From assembly GCA_964631965.1 (NCBI GenBank), contig CAZWAR010000084.1, positions 1 to 12,135 on the forward strand: 12,135 nucleotides of DNA, read 5' to 3'. Of the stretch, positions 1 through 7,326 are shown piece after piece. Numbering within the stretch: position 1 is the first letter of the stretch; every line of letters starts with the position of its first letter. This stretch comes from CAIQPS01 sp964631965 (GTDB lineage: Bacteria; Actinomycetota; Thermoleophilia; RBG-16-64-13). Below the pieces are notes generated by a model that saw only the letters and a program-made list of their open reading frames with translations, ran no database searches and was not told the origin of the DNA. The position numbers and the translations under genes were made by a program.

Positions 1-1
1 G

Positions 2-391
2 GTTAGCATCGTGTTGCTGCTGGCCAGCCTGGGGAGCATGGGAATGTTAGCCTGGGCTCTGCTTGCGCCCGGGCTCCAGTTCCCCACGCGCGCCACGCTG
101 GCCCTCGGCGCGGGAATAGTGCTGAGTGGACAAACCATTGCGCTATACCGAATTGTGCTCCGCGCCTGGGGCACCTACAGCGTGCTGGCCATTGCCGGGG
201 TCGTAATGAGTGTCAGCCAGTTTGTTCTGGTCGTAGGGGGCGCGATACTCTACGGCACCACACCCCGTTTCGAGGCCATCTTCGGACTGGCGGGCCTGGA
301 CGAACTACCTCCCATCGAGGGCTACTCCCTGACGGAGGAGGAGAAGGACGAACTCCGCCGCCGCCTGGGACTGCTGAGCATGCCGGAGTAG
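2..391 (+). CDS. Hypothetical membrane protein, 5'-truncated by the window edge
   Basis: I do not recognise this protein. The frame is already open at base 2, so the true start probably lies upstream. A GTG at 11 is the first in-window start candidate, but no ribosome binding site is visible for it. About 129 residues are seen. They form three hydrophobic stretches that look like membrane helices: the first 20 or so residues, a middle one beginning near TLALGAGIVL, and a third around VLAIAGVVMSVSQFVLVV. A soluble tail follows, ending in a charged helix-like segment (LTEEEKDELRRRLG), probably cytoplasmic. The stop TAG at 389-391 lies 4 bases before the rluB GTG, so the two are probably co-transcribed. 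No catalytic motif is visible. Calling it a real gene rests on the hydrophobic pattern, the codon usage and the tight spacing to rluB. Function is unknown. Confidence 0.6.
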   Translation, partial: VSIVLLLASLGSMGMLAWALLAPGLQFPTRATLALGAGIVLSGQTIALYRIVLRAWGTYSVLAIAGVVMSVSQFVLVVGGAILYGTTPRFEAIFGLAGLDELPPIEGYSLTEEEKDELRRRLGLLSMPE

Positions 392-395
392 GGAC

Positions 396-1145
396 GTGAA
401 GATGCGGGTCCAGAAAGCGCTCGCCGAGGCCGGTATCGCTTCGCGCAGGGCGAGCGAGGAGCTCATACGCGCCGGGCGGGTAACCGTGGACGGCGCGGCG
501 GCAACCCTCGGGACCTCGGCCGACCCCGATACACAGGTGATCGCCGTCGACGGCCGACCCATCATCTCCGAGCCCAAGGAATATTGGCTGCTGAACAAGC
601 CGGCCGGGGTCCTGAGTGCTGTCACGGATGCTCGCGGCCGGCGCACCGTCGCCGACTTGGTGCCGACCGGCGCCCGCGTATTCCCCGTTGGACGGCTGGA
701 CCTCGATAGCACCGGCCTTATGGTGCTCACGAACGACGGGGACCTGGCCGGTCGCCTGCTTCATCCGCGCTTCCACGTGGAGAAGGAGTATCACGCGCGG
801 GTGCGGGGGTCTGTGACCAAGGAGGCAGTGGAGATGCTCAGGCGGGGAGTGATGTTGGAGGACGGACCGACGGCGCCGGCGGGCGTCGACATAATTGGGA
901 TCGACCGAGCGTCGAGCGGCCGCACACAGACGCTGCTCAGGATCGTGGTGCACGAGGGACGCAAGCGGCAGGTACGCCGGATGATGGAGACAGTCGGCCA
1001 TCGCGTCCTTGCCCTTCATCGGACGCGGTTCGCCGGACTCAGTGATGCCGGCCTACTGCCCGGCCAGGCGAGGAGGTTGTCCGCTGCCGAACTGGAAAGG
1101 CTGCGGAGGCAGACTGCAGGGGAGAGCGGCGATAGCCTGAGGTGA
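396..1145 (+). CDS. rluB: 23S rRNA pseudouridine synthase, RluB/RsuA family
   Basis: This enzyme isomerises a specific uridine to pseudouridine in ribosomal RNA in the cytoplasm. The family includes RluB (23S), RluE, RluF and RsuA (16S), so the exact target is inferred. The N-terminal S4 RNA-binding domain spans about residues 1-60 and has the typical opening RVQKALAEAGIASRR. The catalytic domain follows, with GRLDLDSTGLMVLTNDG, in which Asp102 is the expected catalytic aspartate. Near the C-terminus is the family motif EGRKRQVRRMME. The length of 249 residues is normal. I chose the GTG at 396 because GGAG at 385-388 lies 7 bases upstream. ATG at 402 would give the common family start MRVQK and is also possible. 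The gene closely follows a membrane protein gene and ends before a hairpin and a new promoter, so it is probably the last gene of the upstream transcript. Confidence 0.93.
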   Translation: MKMRVQKALAEAGIASRRASEELIRAGRVTVDGAAATLGTSADPDTQVIAVDGRPIISEPKEYWLLNKPAGVLSAVTDARGRRTVADLVPTGARVFPVGRLDLDSTGLMVLTNDGDLAGRLLHPRFHVEKEYHARVRGSVTKEAVEMLRRGVMLEDGPTAPAGVDIIGIDRASSGRTQTLLRIVVHEGRKRQVRRMMETVGHRVLALHRTRFAGLSDAGLLPGQARRLSAAELERLRRQTAGESGDSLR

Positions 1146-1154
1146 GCGCGCAGA

Positions 1155-1170
1155 CCGCCCCTGAGGGCGG
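1155..1170 (+). terminator. GC-rich hairpin after rluB, possible weak terminator
   Basis: A perfect 6-bp stem CCGCCC/GGGCGG closes a CTGA tetraloop 10 bases after the rluB stop. The tail is CTTCCCC rather than a run of T, so intrinsic termination would be inefficient. It may act as a partial terminator between rluB and the next operon, or it may only be a structured spacer. Confidence 0.45.
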
Positions 1171-1180
1171 CTTCCCCGGT

Positions 1181-1186
1181 TATACT
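1181..1186 (+). promoter_or_regulatory. -10 box (TATACT) of the putative hisC-plsY operon promoter
   Basis: TATACT stands out in GC-rich surroundings 33 bases before the hisC ATG. The same hexamer lies at the expected distance before the tRNA gene at 10172, which supports it as this organism's housekeeping -10 element. No good -35 hexamer is seen at 16-18 bp, because that position falls in the GC hairpin. The promoter may therefore be weak or activator-dependent. Transcription would start near 1192, giving a short leader of about 27 bases with no room for an attenuator. Confidence 0.55.
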
Positions 1187-1218
1187 GTCTTTTCCCGCAG
1201 CCGTCTGACGGAGTGCCG

Positions 1219-2376
1219 ATGAGACTCAATCCTGTGCTCGAGAAGTTGACTCCGTATCGCGCCGGCCCCTCCCTGGAGGAGATCAGCCGTCGATACCATC
1301 TGGAGCGCGTCTCGCGTCTTTCCGCCAACGAGAGCCCCTGGGGACCGTTCCCCGAGGTGGTGGAGGCCATGAAGGCGGCGCTCGACGGTCTTAACCGCTA
1401 CCCCGACGGCGCCTGCAGCGAGGTGCGGGGGCTCCTTGCCAAGCAGCTCGAGGTGGGCGAAGAGTGTTTCACCTTCGGCAATGGCTCGTGCGAGTTGCTC
1501 ATGCTGCTGGGAGAGGTCTTCCTGGGACCCGGCCGGCATGCGGTGTTGCCGCACCCCTCCTTCGTGATGTACCGCCACATAGCCATGGCCCGCGGCGCCG
1601 AGTTCTCGGCGGTGGAGCTTCCCGGACTGGACTACGACCTGGAGACCATGCTGACGGCCATCCAGGAGAACACCATCCTCGTGGTCATCTGTAACCCGAA
1701 CAACCCGACGGGGAGCCACGTGCTGGAGCCCGAACTCCGCACCTTCCTCCAACGGGTCCCCGGGGATGTCGCCGTCGTACTCGACGAAGCGTACTGCGAG
1801 TTCGTGTCCCCCGAGAAACAGGTGGACTCCATGGGGCTACTGGCCAATTTCCCCAACCTCATCGTGCTCCGCACCTTCTCGAAGATCTTCGGCCTGGCCG
1901 GACTACGGGTGGGCTACGGCGTCGCCGATCCCCAGTTGGTGCAGGCCCTCGACAAGGTGCGTCAGCCGTTCAACGTGGATTCCCTTGCCCAGGTCGCTGC
2001 CGCCACATCCTTACGGTTGCCCGAGCGCATAGCGGAGCGTCAGCGGATGGTACGCAGTGAGCGGGCGCGCATGGAGAAACGGCTGGAAGCCATGGGAGTG
2101 GACTATCACCCCACCGAGGCGAACTTCGTGCTGTTCGACGTGACCGAGCTGGGCATCCCCGGGAGCGAGGTGGCCCAGGCCCTACTCGAGAAAGGGATCC
2201 TGACCCGTTCCGGCTACGCCATGGAATGCCCCGGATGGATTCGGGTTACCATAGGTGAAGCGGCGGAGAACGACATGTTCTTGGACGCTGTGGAAGAATT
2301 GCGCCGCTCTCACCAAGCGCGTGCGCCGCACGAGATAGACCACCTGAGCGCCGAAGCTCTGAGCCCGGAGAGTTGA
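1219..2376 (+). CDS. hisC: Histidinol-phosphate / aromatic aminotransferase (class I/II, PLP)
   Basis: This is a pyridoxal-phosphate aminotransferase of the HisC family. It would transfer an amino group from glutamate to imidazole-acetol phosphate (histidine pathway) or to aromatic keto acids. From ATG 1219 (385 residues) the signs are the N-terminal SRLSANESPWGP, the RYPDG segment, cofactor-contacting NPNNPTG at 159-165, LDEAY with Asp189 that pairs with the pyridine nitrogen, and RTFSKIFGLAGLRVGYG with Schiff-base Lys222. RQPFNVDSLAQ and the C-terminal WIRVTIG are typical of HisC. I chose ATG 1219 because GGAG at 1210-1213 lies 5 bases upstream; GTG 1213 is an alternative. The gene heads an operon with DAHP synthase, tyrA and EPSP synthase, and hisC-tyrA-EPSP synthase is also the B. 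subtilis order. A role in tyrosine/phenylalanine transamination, perhaps alongside histidine synthesis, is therefore likely. Sequence alone does not separate the two. Confidence 0.88.
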   Translation: MRLNPVLEKLTPYRAGPSLEEISRRYHLERVSRLSANESPWGPFPEVVEAMKAALDGLNRYPDGACSEVRGLLAKQLEVGEECFTFGNGSCELLMLLGEVFLGPGRHAVLPHPSFVMYRHIAMARGAEFSAVELPGLDYDLETMLTAIQENTILVVICNPNNPTGSHVLEPELRTFLQRVPGDVAVVLDEAYCEFVSPEKQVDSMGLLANFPNLIVLRTFSKIFGLAGLRVGYGVADPQLVQALDKVRQPFNVDSLAQVAAATSLRLPERIAERQRMVRSERARMEKRLEAMGVDYHPTEANFVLFDVTELGIPGSEVAQALLEKGILTRSGYAMECPGWIRVTIGEAAENDMFLDAVEELRRSHQARAPHEIDHLSAEALSPES

Positions 2377-2377
2377 G

Positions 2378-3415
2378 ATGGACGGGGTAAGCACCGAGAT
2401 GATGATCGTGATGCAGGAGGGCTCCACGCCTGAAGAGGTGGAGCGTATCCTGGAGCGGTTGGAGAGCGCGGGCGCGAGCGGGTTGGTATCCACGAGCGAC
2501 GTGGTCACCGTCATCGCGGTCCTGGGAGAGCGCGACGTCATCGCCGGTCTTCCGCTCGAGGCCTACCCGGGCGTGGACAAGATCGTCCCCATACTCAAGC
2601 CGTATAAGCTGGTGAGCCGAGAATTCCGCCGCAGTGATTCCGTGATCACGGTGGGGGGCACCAGTCTGGGGGGCGGGCATGTCGCCCTCATCGCCGGACC
2701 GTGCTCGGTGGAGACTCGGGAACAGGTGTTCGAGGCGGCCCGTGCGGCGAAGGCCGCGGGCGCGACCATGCTTCGCGGTGGGGCGTACAAGCCGCGTACG
2801 TCTCCCTACGCTTTCCAGGGCCTTGGCGTCGAGGGCCTGCAGATACTGGCTGAGGCCCGCGAGGCCACCGGGCTTCCCGTGGTGACGGAACTCATGGACC
2901 CCCGGCATCTCGAGGATGTCGCCGCGTACTCCGACGTCATCCAGATCGGTGCCCGGAACATGCAGAACTTCCAGCTCCTGTCGGCCGTCGGCGAGGTCGA
3001 CCGGCCGGTGCTGCTCAAACGGGGTCTGGCGGCCACTCTCGACGAGCTGCTGATGGCCGCCGAGTACATCGTCAAAGAGGGAAACGAGCGAGTCATCTTA
3101 TGCGAGCGGGGCATCCGCACCTTCGAGACGGCCACGCGGAACACCCTCGACATTGCAGCCGTGCCCATTCTCAAACAACGTAGCCACTTGCCCGTGGTGG
3201 TGGACCCGAGTCACGCCGCCGGGAAGATCGAGCTGGTGGAGCCGCTTTCCCTCGCCGCCATCGCCGCCGGCGCCGACGGCCTCATGATCGAGATGCATCC
3301 GACCCCGGAGATCGCCCTCTCCGATGGGGCTCAGTCTCTCAATCCGCGCCAGTTCGAAAAGGTGGCCGGCCGCATTCGGGAGATCGTCGCCTGGGCCGGA
3401 AAACAGATGGGATGA
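2378..3415 (+). CDS. aroF: 3-deoxy-7-phosphoheptulonate (DAHP) synthase, Thermotoga/KDPG-like type
   Basis: This enzyme condenses phosphoenolpyruvate with erythrose 4-phosphate, the committed first step of the shikimate pathway. Of 345 residues, about 1-75 form a small ferredoxin-like regulatory domain as in Thermotoga maritima DAHP synthase, which in that family mediates feedback by aromatic amino acids. LKPYKLVSREF leads into the barrel. Barrel motifs are IAGPCSVE with metal-ligand Cys109, GGAYKPRTSPYAFQG with Lys138 and Arg140 in the phosphate/PEP site, IQIGARNMQNF, LLKRG, ILCERGIRTFE (242 onward) and VDPSHAAG with the 276-279 DPSH. ATG 2378 lies one base after the hisC stop, with GGAG at 2367-2370. 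An internal ATG at 2399 would match the usual N-terminus of the family more closely. The coupling to hisC and tyrA fits a role in tyrosine/phenylalanine supply. The symbol is generic; aroG or aroA(f) are used in other species. Confidence 0.95.
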   Translation: MDGVSTEMMIVMQEGSTPEEVERILERLESAGASGLVSTSDVVTVIAVLGERDVIAGLPLEAYPGVDKIVPILKPYKLVSREFRRSDSVITVGGTSLGGGHVALIAGPCSVETREQVFEAARAAKAAGATMLRGGAYKPRTSPYAFQGLGVEGLQILAEAREATGLPVVTELMDPRHLEDVAAYSDVIQIGARNMQNFQLLSAVGEVDRPVLLKRGLAATLDELLMAAEYIVKEGNERVILCERGIRTFETATRNTLDIAAVPILKQRSHLPVVVDPSHAAGKIELVEPLSLAAIAAGADGLMIEMHPTPEIALSDGAQSLNPRQFEKVAGRIREIVAWAGKQMG

Positions 3416-4602
3416 CTCCCATGAACGAGGCTCGTTCAAGCGACCCGCGAGCCGGAGAGCCGAACCCCGGTTCGACGCGGCCCCACAGCGGCATCCACCG
3501 TCTGGCCGTCGTGGGCGTCGGTCTCATGGGCGGGAGCCTCGCCTTGGCCGCCCAGGCGCGGGCGCGGGTAAACGACATCGTCGGCTACGATACCGACCCG
3601 GAGGCAATGGAACTGGCCCTGGACCGGGGCATCATCACCGAAACGGCCCAGTCCGCAGCGGAGGCCGCTGCCTACGCAGATCTGGTCGTCGTATCGACGC
3701 CGGTGCGGAGCATCCCGGTCCTCGTGGAGGAGTGCGCCGCCGCCCTGCCGGCGCCCCGACTGATAACAGACATGGGCAGTACGAAGTCGTCGATCATGAA
3801 CGGTCTTTCCCCGGCCGCACGGGCCTTGTTCATCGGCGGACACCCGATCTGCGGCGCGGCCGACACAGGGGTGCGCTATGCCCGCGCCGACCTCTTCGAC
3901 AATGCCACCTACTTCCTCTGCACCACGGGCGCAGCCTTCCCCAAGCTGTACCAGATGCTGCAAGAGTTCATCCTCCAGCTTGGGGCCAGGCCCACTCACA
4001 TCGACGCGGTCGCCCACGACAGGATCATGGCCGTAGTGAGCCATCTGCCCCACGTGCTCGCCAACGTCCTGATGGACCATACCGGGACGTTCCAGGTGAG
4101 GGGCAAGAGGGCCCTGCACTGCGTGGGCTCCAGCTTCAAAGACCTGACCCGCGTCGCCGGCGCGAATCCCGTCATGTGGGGCGATATCTTCCTGGAGAAC
4201 CGAGCTGCGTTGTCGCAGACGATCCGATCCGTCGCGTCGGAACTCCTCGAGTTCTCCCAACTGCTCGACGAGGGCGACGAGCCGGCCATCCTCGACTCAA
4301 TCGCCTCGGCTTCATCCTACCGCGAGGAACTCCTCGAATACGAGGACATAACGCCCGCTCGCCTATACAAGGTGACCGTTCGGGTCCCCGACCAGCCGGG
4401 AGTCGTCTCCAGGGTAATGACGGCGTTGGGCCAGGCGGACATCAACATCGAAGACCTCACCCTGCACCACTTCAGCCGCAGTGTCGGGGGCGATCTCGTC
4501 CTCTTCATCGAAGGCCAGGCCGTGGCCGAGACCGCTGCCTCCCTGGCTCAGGAGCTGGGCTATGCCGCCTCGGTATCCTTCACAGGAGAAGCCCATGAGT
4601 GA
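3412..4602 (+). CDS. tyrA: Prephenate dehydrogenase with C-terminal ACT domain
   Basis: This enzyme oxidatively decarboxylates prephenate to 4-hydroxyphenylpyruvate with NAD(P)+, the branch point to tyrosine. A polar, probably flexible N-terminus of about 28 residues precedes the Rossmann nucleotide-binding motif G35-V-G-L-M-G40. Next come TDMGSTKSSI with Ser123 in the position of the active-site serine, GGHPICGAADTG with His144 in the position of the catalytic histidine, and SHLPHVLANVL with His211/His214, typical of the helical domain. Residues 318 to about 389 form an ACT domain (YKVTVRVPDQPGVVSRV), the usual site of tyrosine feedback in Gram-positive TyrA. The length of 396 residues is normal for the ACT-bearing form. 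ATG 3412 overlaps the aroF stop as ATGA; ATG 3421 is a possible alternative. No chorismate mutase domain is fused, and no prephenate dehydratase gene is seen in the window. Confidence 0.95.
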   Translation: MTPMNEARSSDPRAGEPNPGSTRPHSGIHRLAVVGVGLMGGSLALAAQARARVNDIVGYDTDPEAMELALDRGIITETAQSAAEAAAYADLVVVSTPVRSIPVLVEECAAALPAPRLITDMGSTKSSIMNGLSPAARALFIGGHPICGAADTGVRYARADLFDNATYFLCTTGAAFPKLYQMLQEFILQLGARPTHIDAVAHDRIMAVVSHLPHVLANVLMDHTGTFQVRGKRALHCVGSSFKDLTRVAGANPVMWGDIFLENRAALSQTIRSVASELLEFSQLLDEGDEPAILDSIASASSYREELLEYEDITPARLYKVTVRVPDQPGVVSRVMTALGQADINIEDLTLHHFSRSVGGDLVLFIEGQAVAETAASLAQELGYAASVSFTGEAHE

Positions 4603-5923
4603 GGGGTCGCGGCACGAGCCGCGCATGTTTCCTCCGGCGGGCGGTGGCCTGAACGGCGTCGTCCGAGTACCCGGTGATAAATCGGTGTCTCACCGGGCGG
4701 TCCTTTTCGGCGCCGTCAATAATGGGCCTCTTCGGGTCGGCGGCTTCCTTCGTTCGGCCGATACGCTCGCCACTGTGGCCGCGGTGCGGGCCCTGGGGGT
4801 GAGGGTAGAGGAGGACGGCACCGCACTGGTTGTGCATGGCCGGGGCTGGGAAGGCCTCCAAGAACCCGACCACGTCATCGACGTGCGCAATTCGGGGACC
4901 CTCATCCGCCTGCTACCCGGTCTGGTGGCCTCTTTGCCGTTCCTCTGCGTGCTCACGGGGGATGCCAGCATCCGTCGGCGGCCGATGGCTCGCATACTGC
5001 GGCCGCTCGAAGCCATGGGTGCCACGGTCGCAGGGAGGGCGGGCGACACGCTTCCTCCCATTGCGATCCGCGGGGGACCGCTCACCGGGATGCGCCACGA
5101 ACTCTCGGTCGCTTCGGCTCAGGTCAAATCGTGCCTTCTCCTCGCCGGTCTGCGGGCACACGGCACCACCGAGGTTGCGGAGCCCGCCGCTTCTCGCGAT
5201 CATACCGAGCGCATCATCCGCTATGCGGGTGGCCGGGTCGAGCGTCAGGGGACGGCGGAGGGGCCCGGTCTCGTTCGGGTCTGGCCGCTCGACACACTGC
5301 GCATGGAGTCTCTGGACATCCCCGGCGACTTCAGCTCCGCCGCATTCCTGCTGGTGGCCGCCCTGCTTGTCGAGGGGTCGCAGGTGACCGTAGAGAACGC
5401 GGGGCTGAACCCCACCCGTACGGGACTGCTCCGGGTCCTCGGCCGCATGGGTGCGGCTCTCGAGATGGAGGACAGGAGCGGTGGCGGCCCTGAGCCTGTG
5501 GGCACGCTCACGGCGCGAACGTCGCAATTGGTGGCCACCGACATCGATGCGGCGGAAGTTCCGAACGTCATCGACGAGCTTCCCCTGTTTCTCCTCGCTG
5601 CCGGCAAGGCGGAGGGGGTGTCACATCTGCGGGGCGCCGCTGAGTTGCGGGCCAAGGAAAGCGACCGCCTTGAGACCATGGCAGCCCTGCTTCGGGCCGT
5701 GGGGGTCACGGTGGTGGAACATCCGGACGGTATGGACGTGTACGGACGGCCGGAAGGCTGGCGGGGGGGCGCCATCGCGACGGAAGGCGACCACCGGGTG
5801 GCCATGGCCGGGGCCATAGCGGGGACAGTGTCGCTGCAGGGCACCACCATCGACGATGCGGACTGTATCGCGGTGTCCTATCCTGGCTTCGTGGATCATC
5901 TCGAAGCTCTGGGGGCACGATGA
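4595..5923 (+). CDS. aroA: 3-phosphoshikimate 1-carboxyvinyltransferase (EPSP synthase)
   Basis: This enzyme transfers the enolpyruvyl group of PEP to shikimate 3-phosphate, the sixth step of the shikimate pathway. Signs are PGDKSVSHRA with Lys29, the loop NSGTLIRLLPG (99-109), RRRPMARIL, SAQVKSCLLLAGL with Gln176, DIPGDFSSAAFLL, DELPLFLLAA with Asp327/Glu328, ELRAKESDRLE with Lys354-Arg358, and GDHRVAMAGA (398-407). Its 442 residues are typical. The frame stays open upstream to 4481, but ATG 4595 is chosen because AGGAG at 4584-4588 lies 6 bases before it and the protein then starts just ahead of the conserved N-terminal strand. It overlaps the tyrA end by 8 bases. One oddity is Arg98 in the place of the glycine that usually precedes the N-(A/S)-G-T loop near the PEP site. 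Confidence 0.95.
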   Translation: MSEGSRHEPRMFPPAGGGLNGVVRVPGDKSVSHRAVLFGAVNNGPLRVGGFLRSADTLATVAAVRALGVRVEEDGTALVVHGRGWEGLQEPDHVIDVRNSGTLIRLLPGLVASLPFLCVLTGDASIRRRPMARILRPLEAMGATVAGRAGDTLPPIAIRGGPLTGMRHELSVASAQVKSCLLLAGLRAHGTTEVAEPAASRDHTERIIRYAGGRVERQGTAEGPGLVRVWPLDTLRMESLDIPGDFSSAAFLLVAALLVEGSQVTVENAGLNPTRTGLLRVLGRMGAALEMEDRSGGGPEPVGTLTARTSQLVATDIDAAEVPNVIDELPLFLLAAGKAEGVSHLRGAAELRAKESDRLETMAALLRAVGVTVVEHPDGMDVYGRPEGWRGGAIATEGDHRVAMAGAIAGTVSLQGTTIDDADCIAVSYPGFVDHLEALGAR

Positions 5924-7326
5924 TTATCGCCATCGATGGGCCCGCCGGTTCGGGGAAGAGCACGATTGCCCGAGAGGTCGCGAAGTGCCTGGGCATGCGC
6001 TATCTGGATACCGGCGCGATGTATCGCACTGTGGCCTTGCTGGCTCTCGAAGCCGGTCTGCTACCCGATCGCATAACGGAGGCGGCGGCTCTGGCGGCCG
6101 GAGCCGACATGCGCTTCGTCGAGCGCGACGGCGATCTCACCCGCGCGTTCATCGGGGATCGGGAGGTGACGAACGACATCAGGGGCCGCGAAGTCTCGAG
6201 GGCAGTCTCTCCGGTCTCAGCCGATCCCGAGGTGAGAAGACTGCTCACGGCCGAACAGCGAGCTGCGGCCGCAAAAGACGACGTGGTCGTCGAAGGGCGC
6301 GACACGGGTACCGTGGTGTTTCCCCATGCGGACGTCAAGATCTACCTTGTAGCGTCGCTCGAGGAGCGCGCTCGGAGGCGGAGGGAGCAACTACTTGCTC
6401 AGGGCGGCGGGCAGACCGTGGAGGAACTGGCGCAAGACATCGCTGCCCGTGATGCGTACGACTCAGGGCGGGCCATAGCCCCGTTGCGCAAGGCCGACGA
6501 CGCCGCAGAGATCGACACGACGGGGATGACCATCCCCGAGGTCATACAGGCCGTCTGTTCGCTCATACAGGCCAATCGGAAGAACGTGGCAGACGAAGAG
6601 GCGGCGTTCCCACCCGTATCGTCCCCGACCTCAGGGAAGGGCGCCGTCTCGGCGGCGCCGGGGCCGGCAAAGAAGTGGCCGCTCTGCCGCATGGTTCAAG
6701 GGCCTCTCGACACTCGACTCTATCGCTTCGCCTACGGCTTCATCCCGCCGACCTGCCGAATGCTGTTCCGAATGAAGATCAGCGGGACCGAGCATATTCC
6801 TGCTCAAGGCCCGGTGCTGCTGGTCTCCAACCATCGCTCCAATCTGGACCCGTTCTTCATCGGCAGCAGCTTTCCGCGCCAGGTTCATTTCATGGCGAAA
6901 GCCGAGTTGTGGAAAGTGCGCCCGCTGGGACGGGCTATCGATCTGTTGGGCTCCTTCCCGGTCAATCGGGGGGAAGCGGACCGGGCAGCCGTCAAACACG
7001 CGTTGGAGACCCTCGAAGCAGGTGCTGTGGTGGGCATGTTCCCTGAGGGGCACCGACAAAAGAGCGGCCAACTGGGGCAGATACAAACCGGAGTGTCGCT
7101 CTTCGCCCTGCGGCCCGGTGTCGTGACGATCCCCATGATCGTCGATGGCACCGAACGGGTGACCCAGCACAAGATGCTGCGTCTGGCACGGGTCAGGGTG
7201 GCCTTCGGCAGACCCTTGAAGCTCCCGGCTGAGGACATCCCCCGTTCCCGGAAAGCGCAGATAGTTACAGATCGCCTCACGGAGGCCTTCCGTGCGCTTC
7301 AGGCCGCGATTTCGGAGACGGTTTGA
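5920..7326 (+). CDS. cmk-plsC: Fusion: CMP/dCMP kinase (Cmk) - 1-acylglycerol-3-phosphate acyltransferase (PlsC)
   Basis: This is one uninterrupted 468-residue frame with two enzymes. Residues 1 to about 217 are cytidylate kinase, which phosphorylates CMP and dCMP: P-loop GPAGSGKST (7-15), YLDTGAMYR, VVEGRDTGTVVFPHADVKIYL and RDAYDSGRAIAPL. A linker of about 35 residues, rich in Ala, Pro and Ser, follows. From about residue 250 an acyltransferase of the PlsC family begins. It would acylate lysophosphatidic acid to phosphatidic acid at the membrane. Its HX4D motif is His305-RSNL-Asp310, FPVNRG is the substrate-binding block, and FPEGHRQ at 374-380 is the FPEG motif. No clear transmembrane helix is seen, so membrane contact is probably peripheral. 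ATG 5920 overlaps the aroA stop as ATGA. Both active-site sets look intact. I recall this pairing being annotated in Coriobacteriia-like and some other Gram-positive genomes. Confidence 0.93.
   Translation: MIIAIDGPAGSGKSTIAREVAKCLGMRYLDTGAMYRTVALLALEAGLLPDRITEAAALAAGADMRFVERDGDLTRAFIGDREVTNDIRGREVSRAVSPVSADPEVRRLLTAEQRAAAAKDDVVVEGRDTGTVVFPHADVKIYLVASLEERARRRREQLLAQGGGQTVEELAQDIAARDAYDSGRAIAPLRKADDAAEIDTTGMTIPEVIQAVCSLIQANRKNVADEEAAFPPVSSPTSGKGAVSAAPGPAKKWPLCRMVQGPLDTRLYRFAYGFIPPTCRMLFRMKISGTEHIPAQGPVLLVSNHRSNLDPFFIGSSFPRQVHFMAKAELWKVRPLGRAIDLLGSFPVNRGEADRAAVKHALETLEAGAVVGMFPEGHRQKSGQLGQIQTGVSLFALRPGVVTIPMIVDGTERVTQHKMLRLARVRVAFGRPLKLPAEDIPRSRKAQIVTDRLTEAFRALQAAISETV

Noticed and set aside
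213..1019. Reverse-strand frame of 268 codons opposite rluB
   Set aside because: Its translation has no recognisable motif and is low-complexity (Arg/Pro/His-rich), while the + strand holds a complete RluB with all family motifs.
4481..4594. Upstream extension of aroA to 4481
   Set aside because: The added 38 residues would lie within the tyrA ACT domain coding region, and a strong AGGAG directly precedes ATG 4595.
3324..4598. A 424-codon open frame in another forward frame across tyrA
   Set aside because: It overlaps tyrA almost entirely, is very rich in Arg, Gly and Pro with no domain motif, and is a typical high-GC shadow of the real gene. The same applies to the long reverse-strand frames across rluB, hisC, aroF, tyrA, ispH and der.
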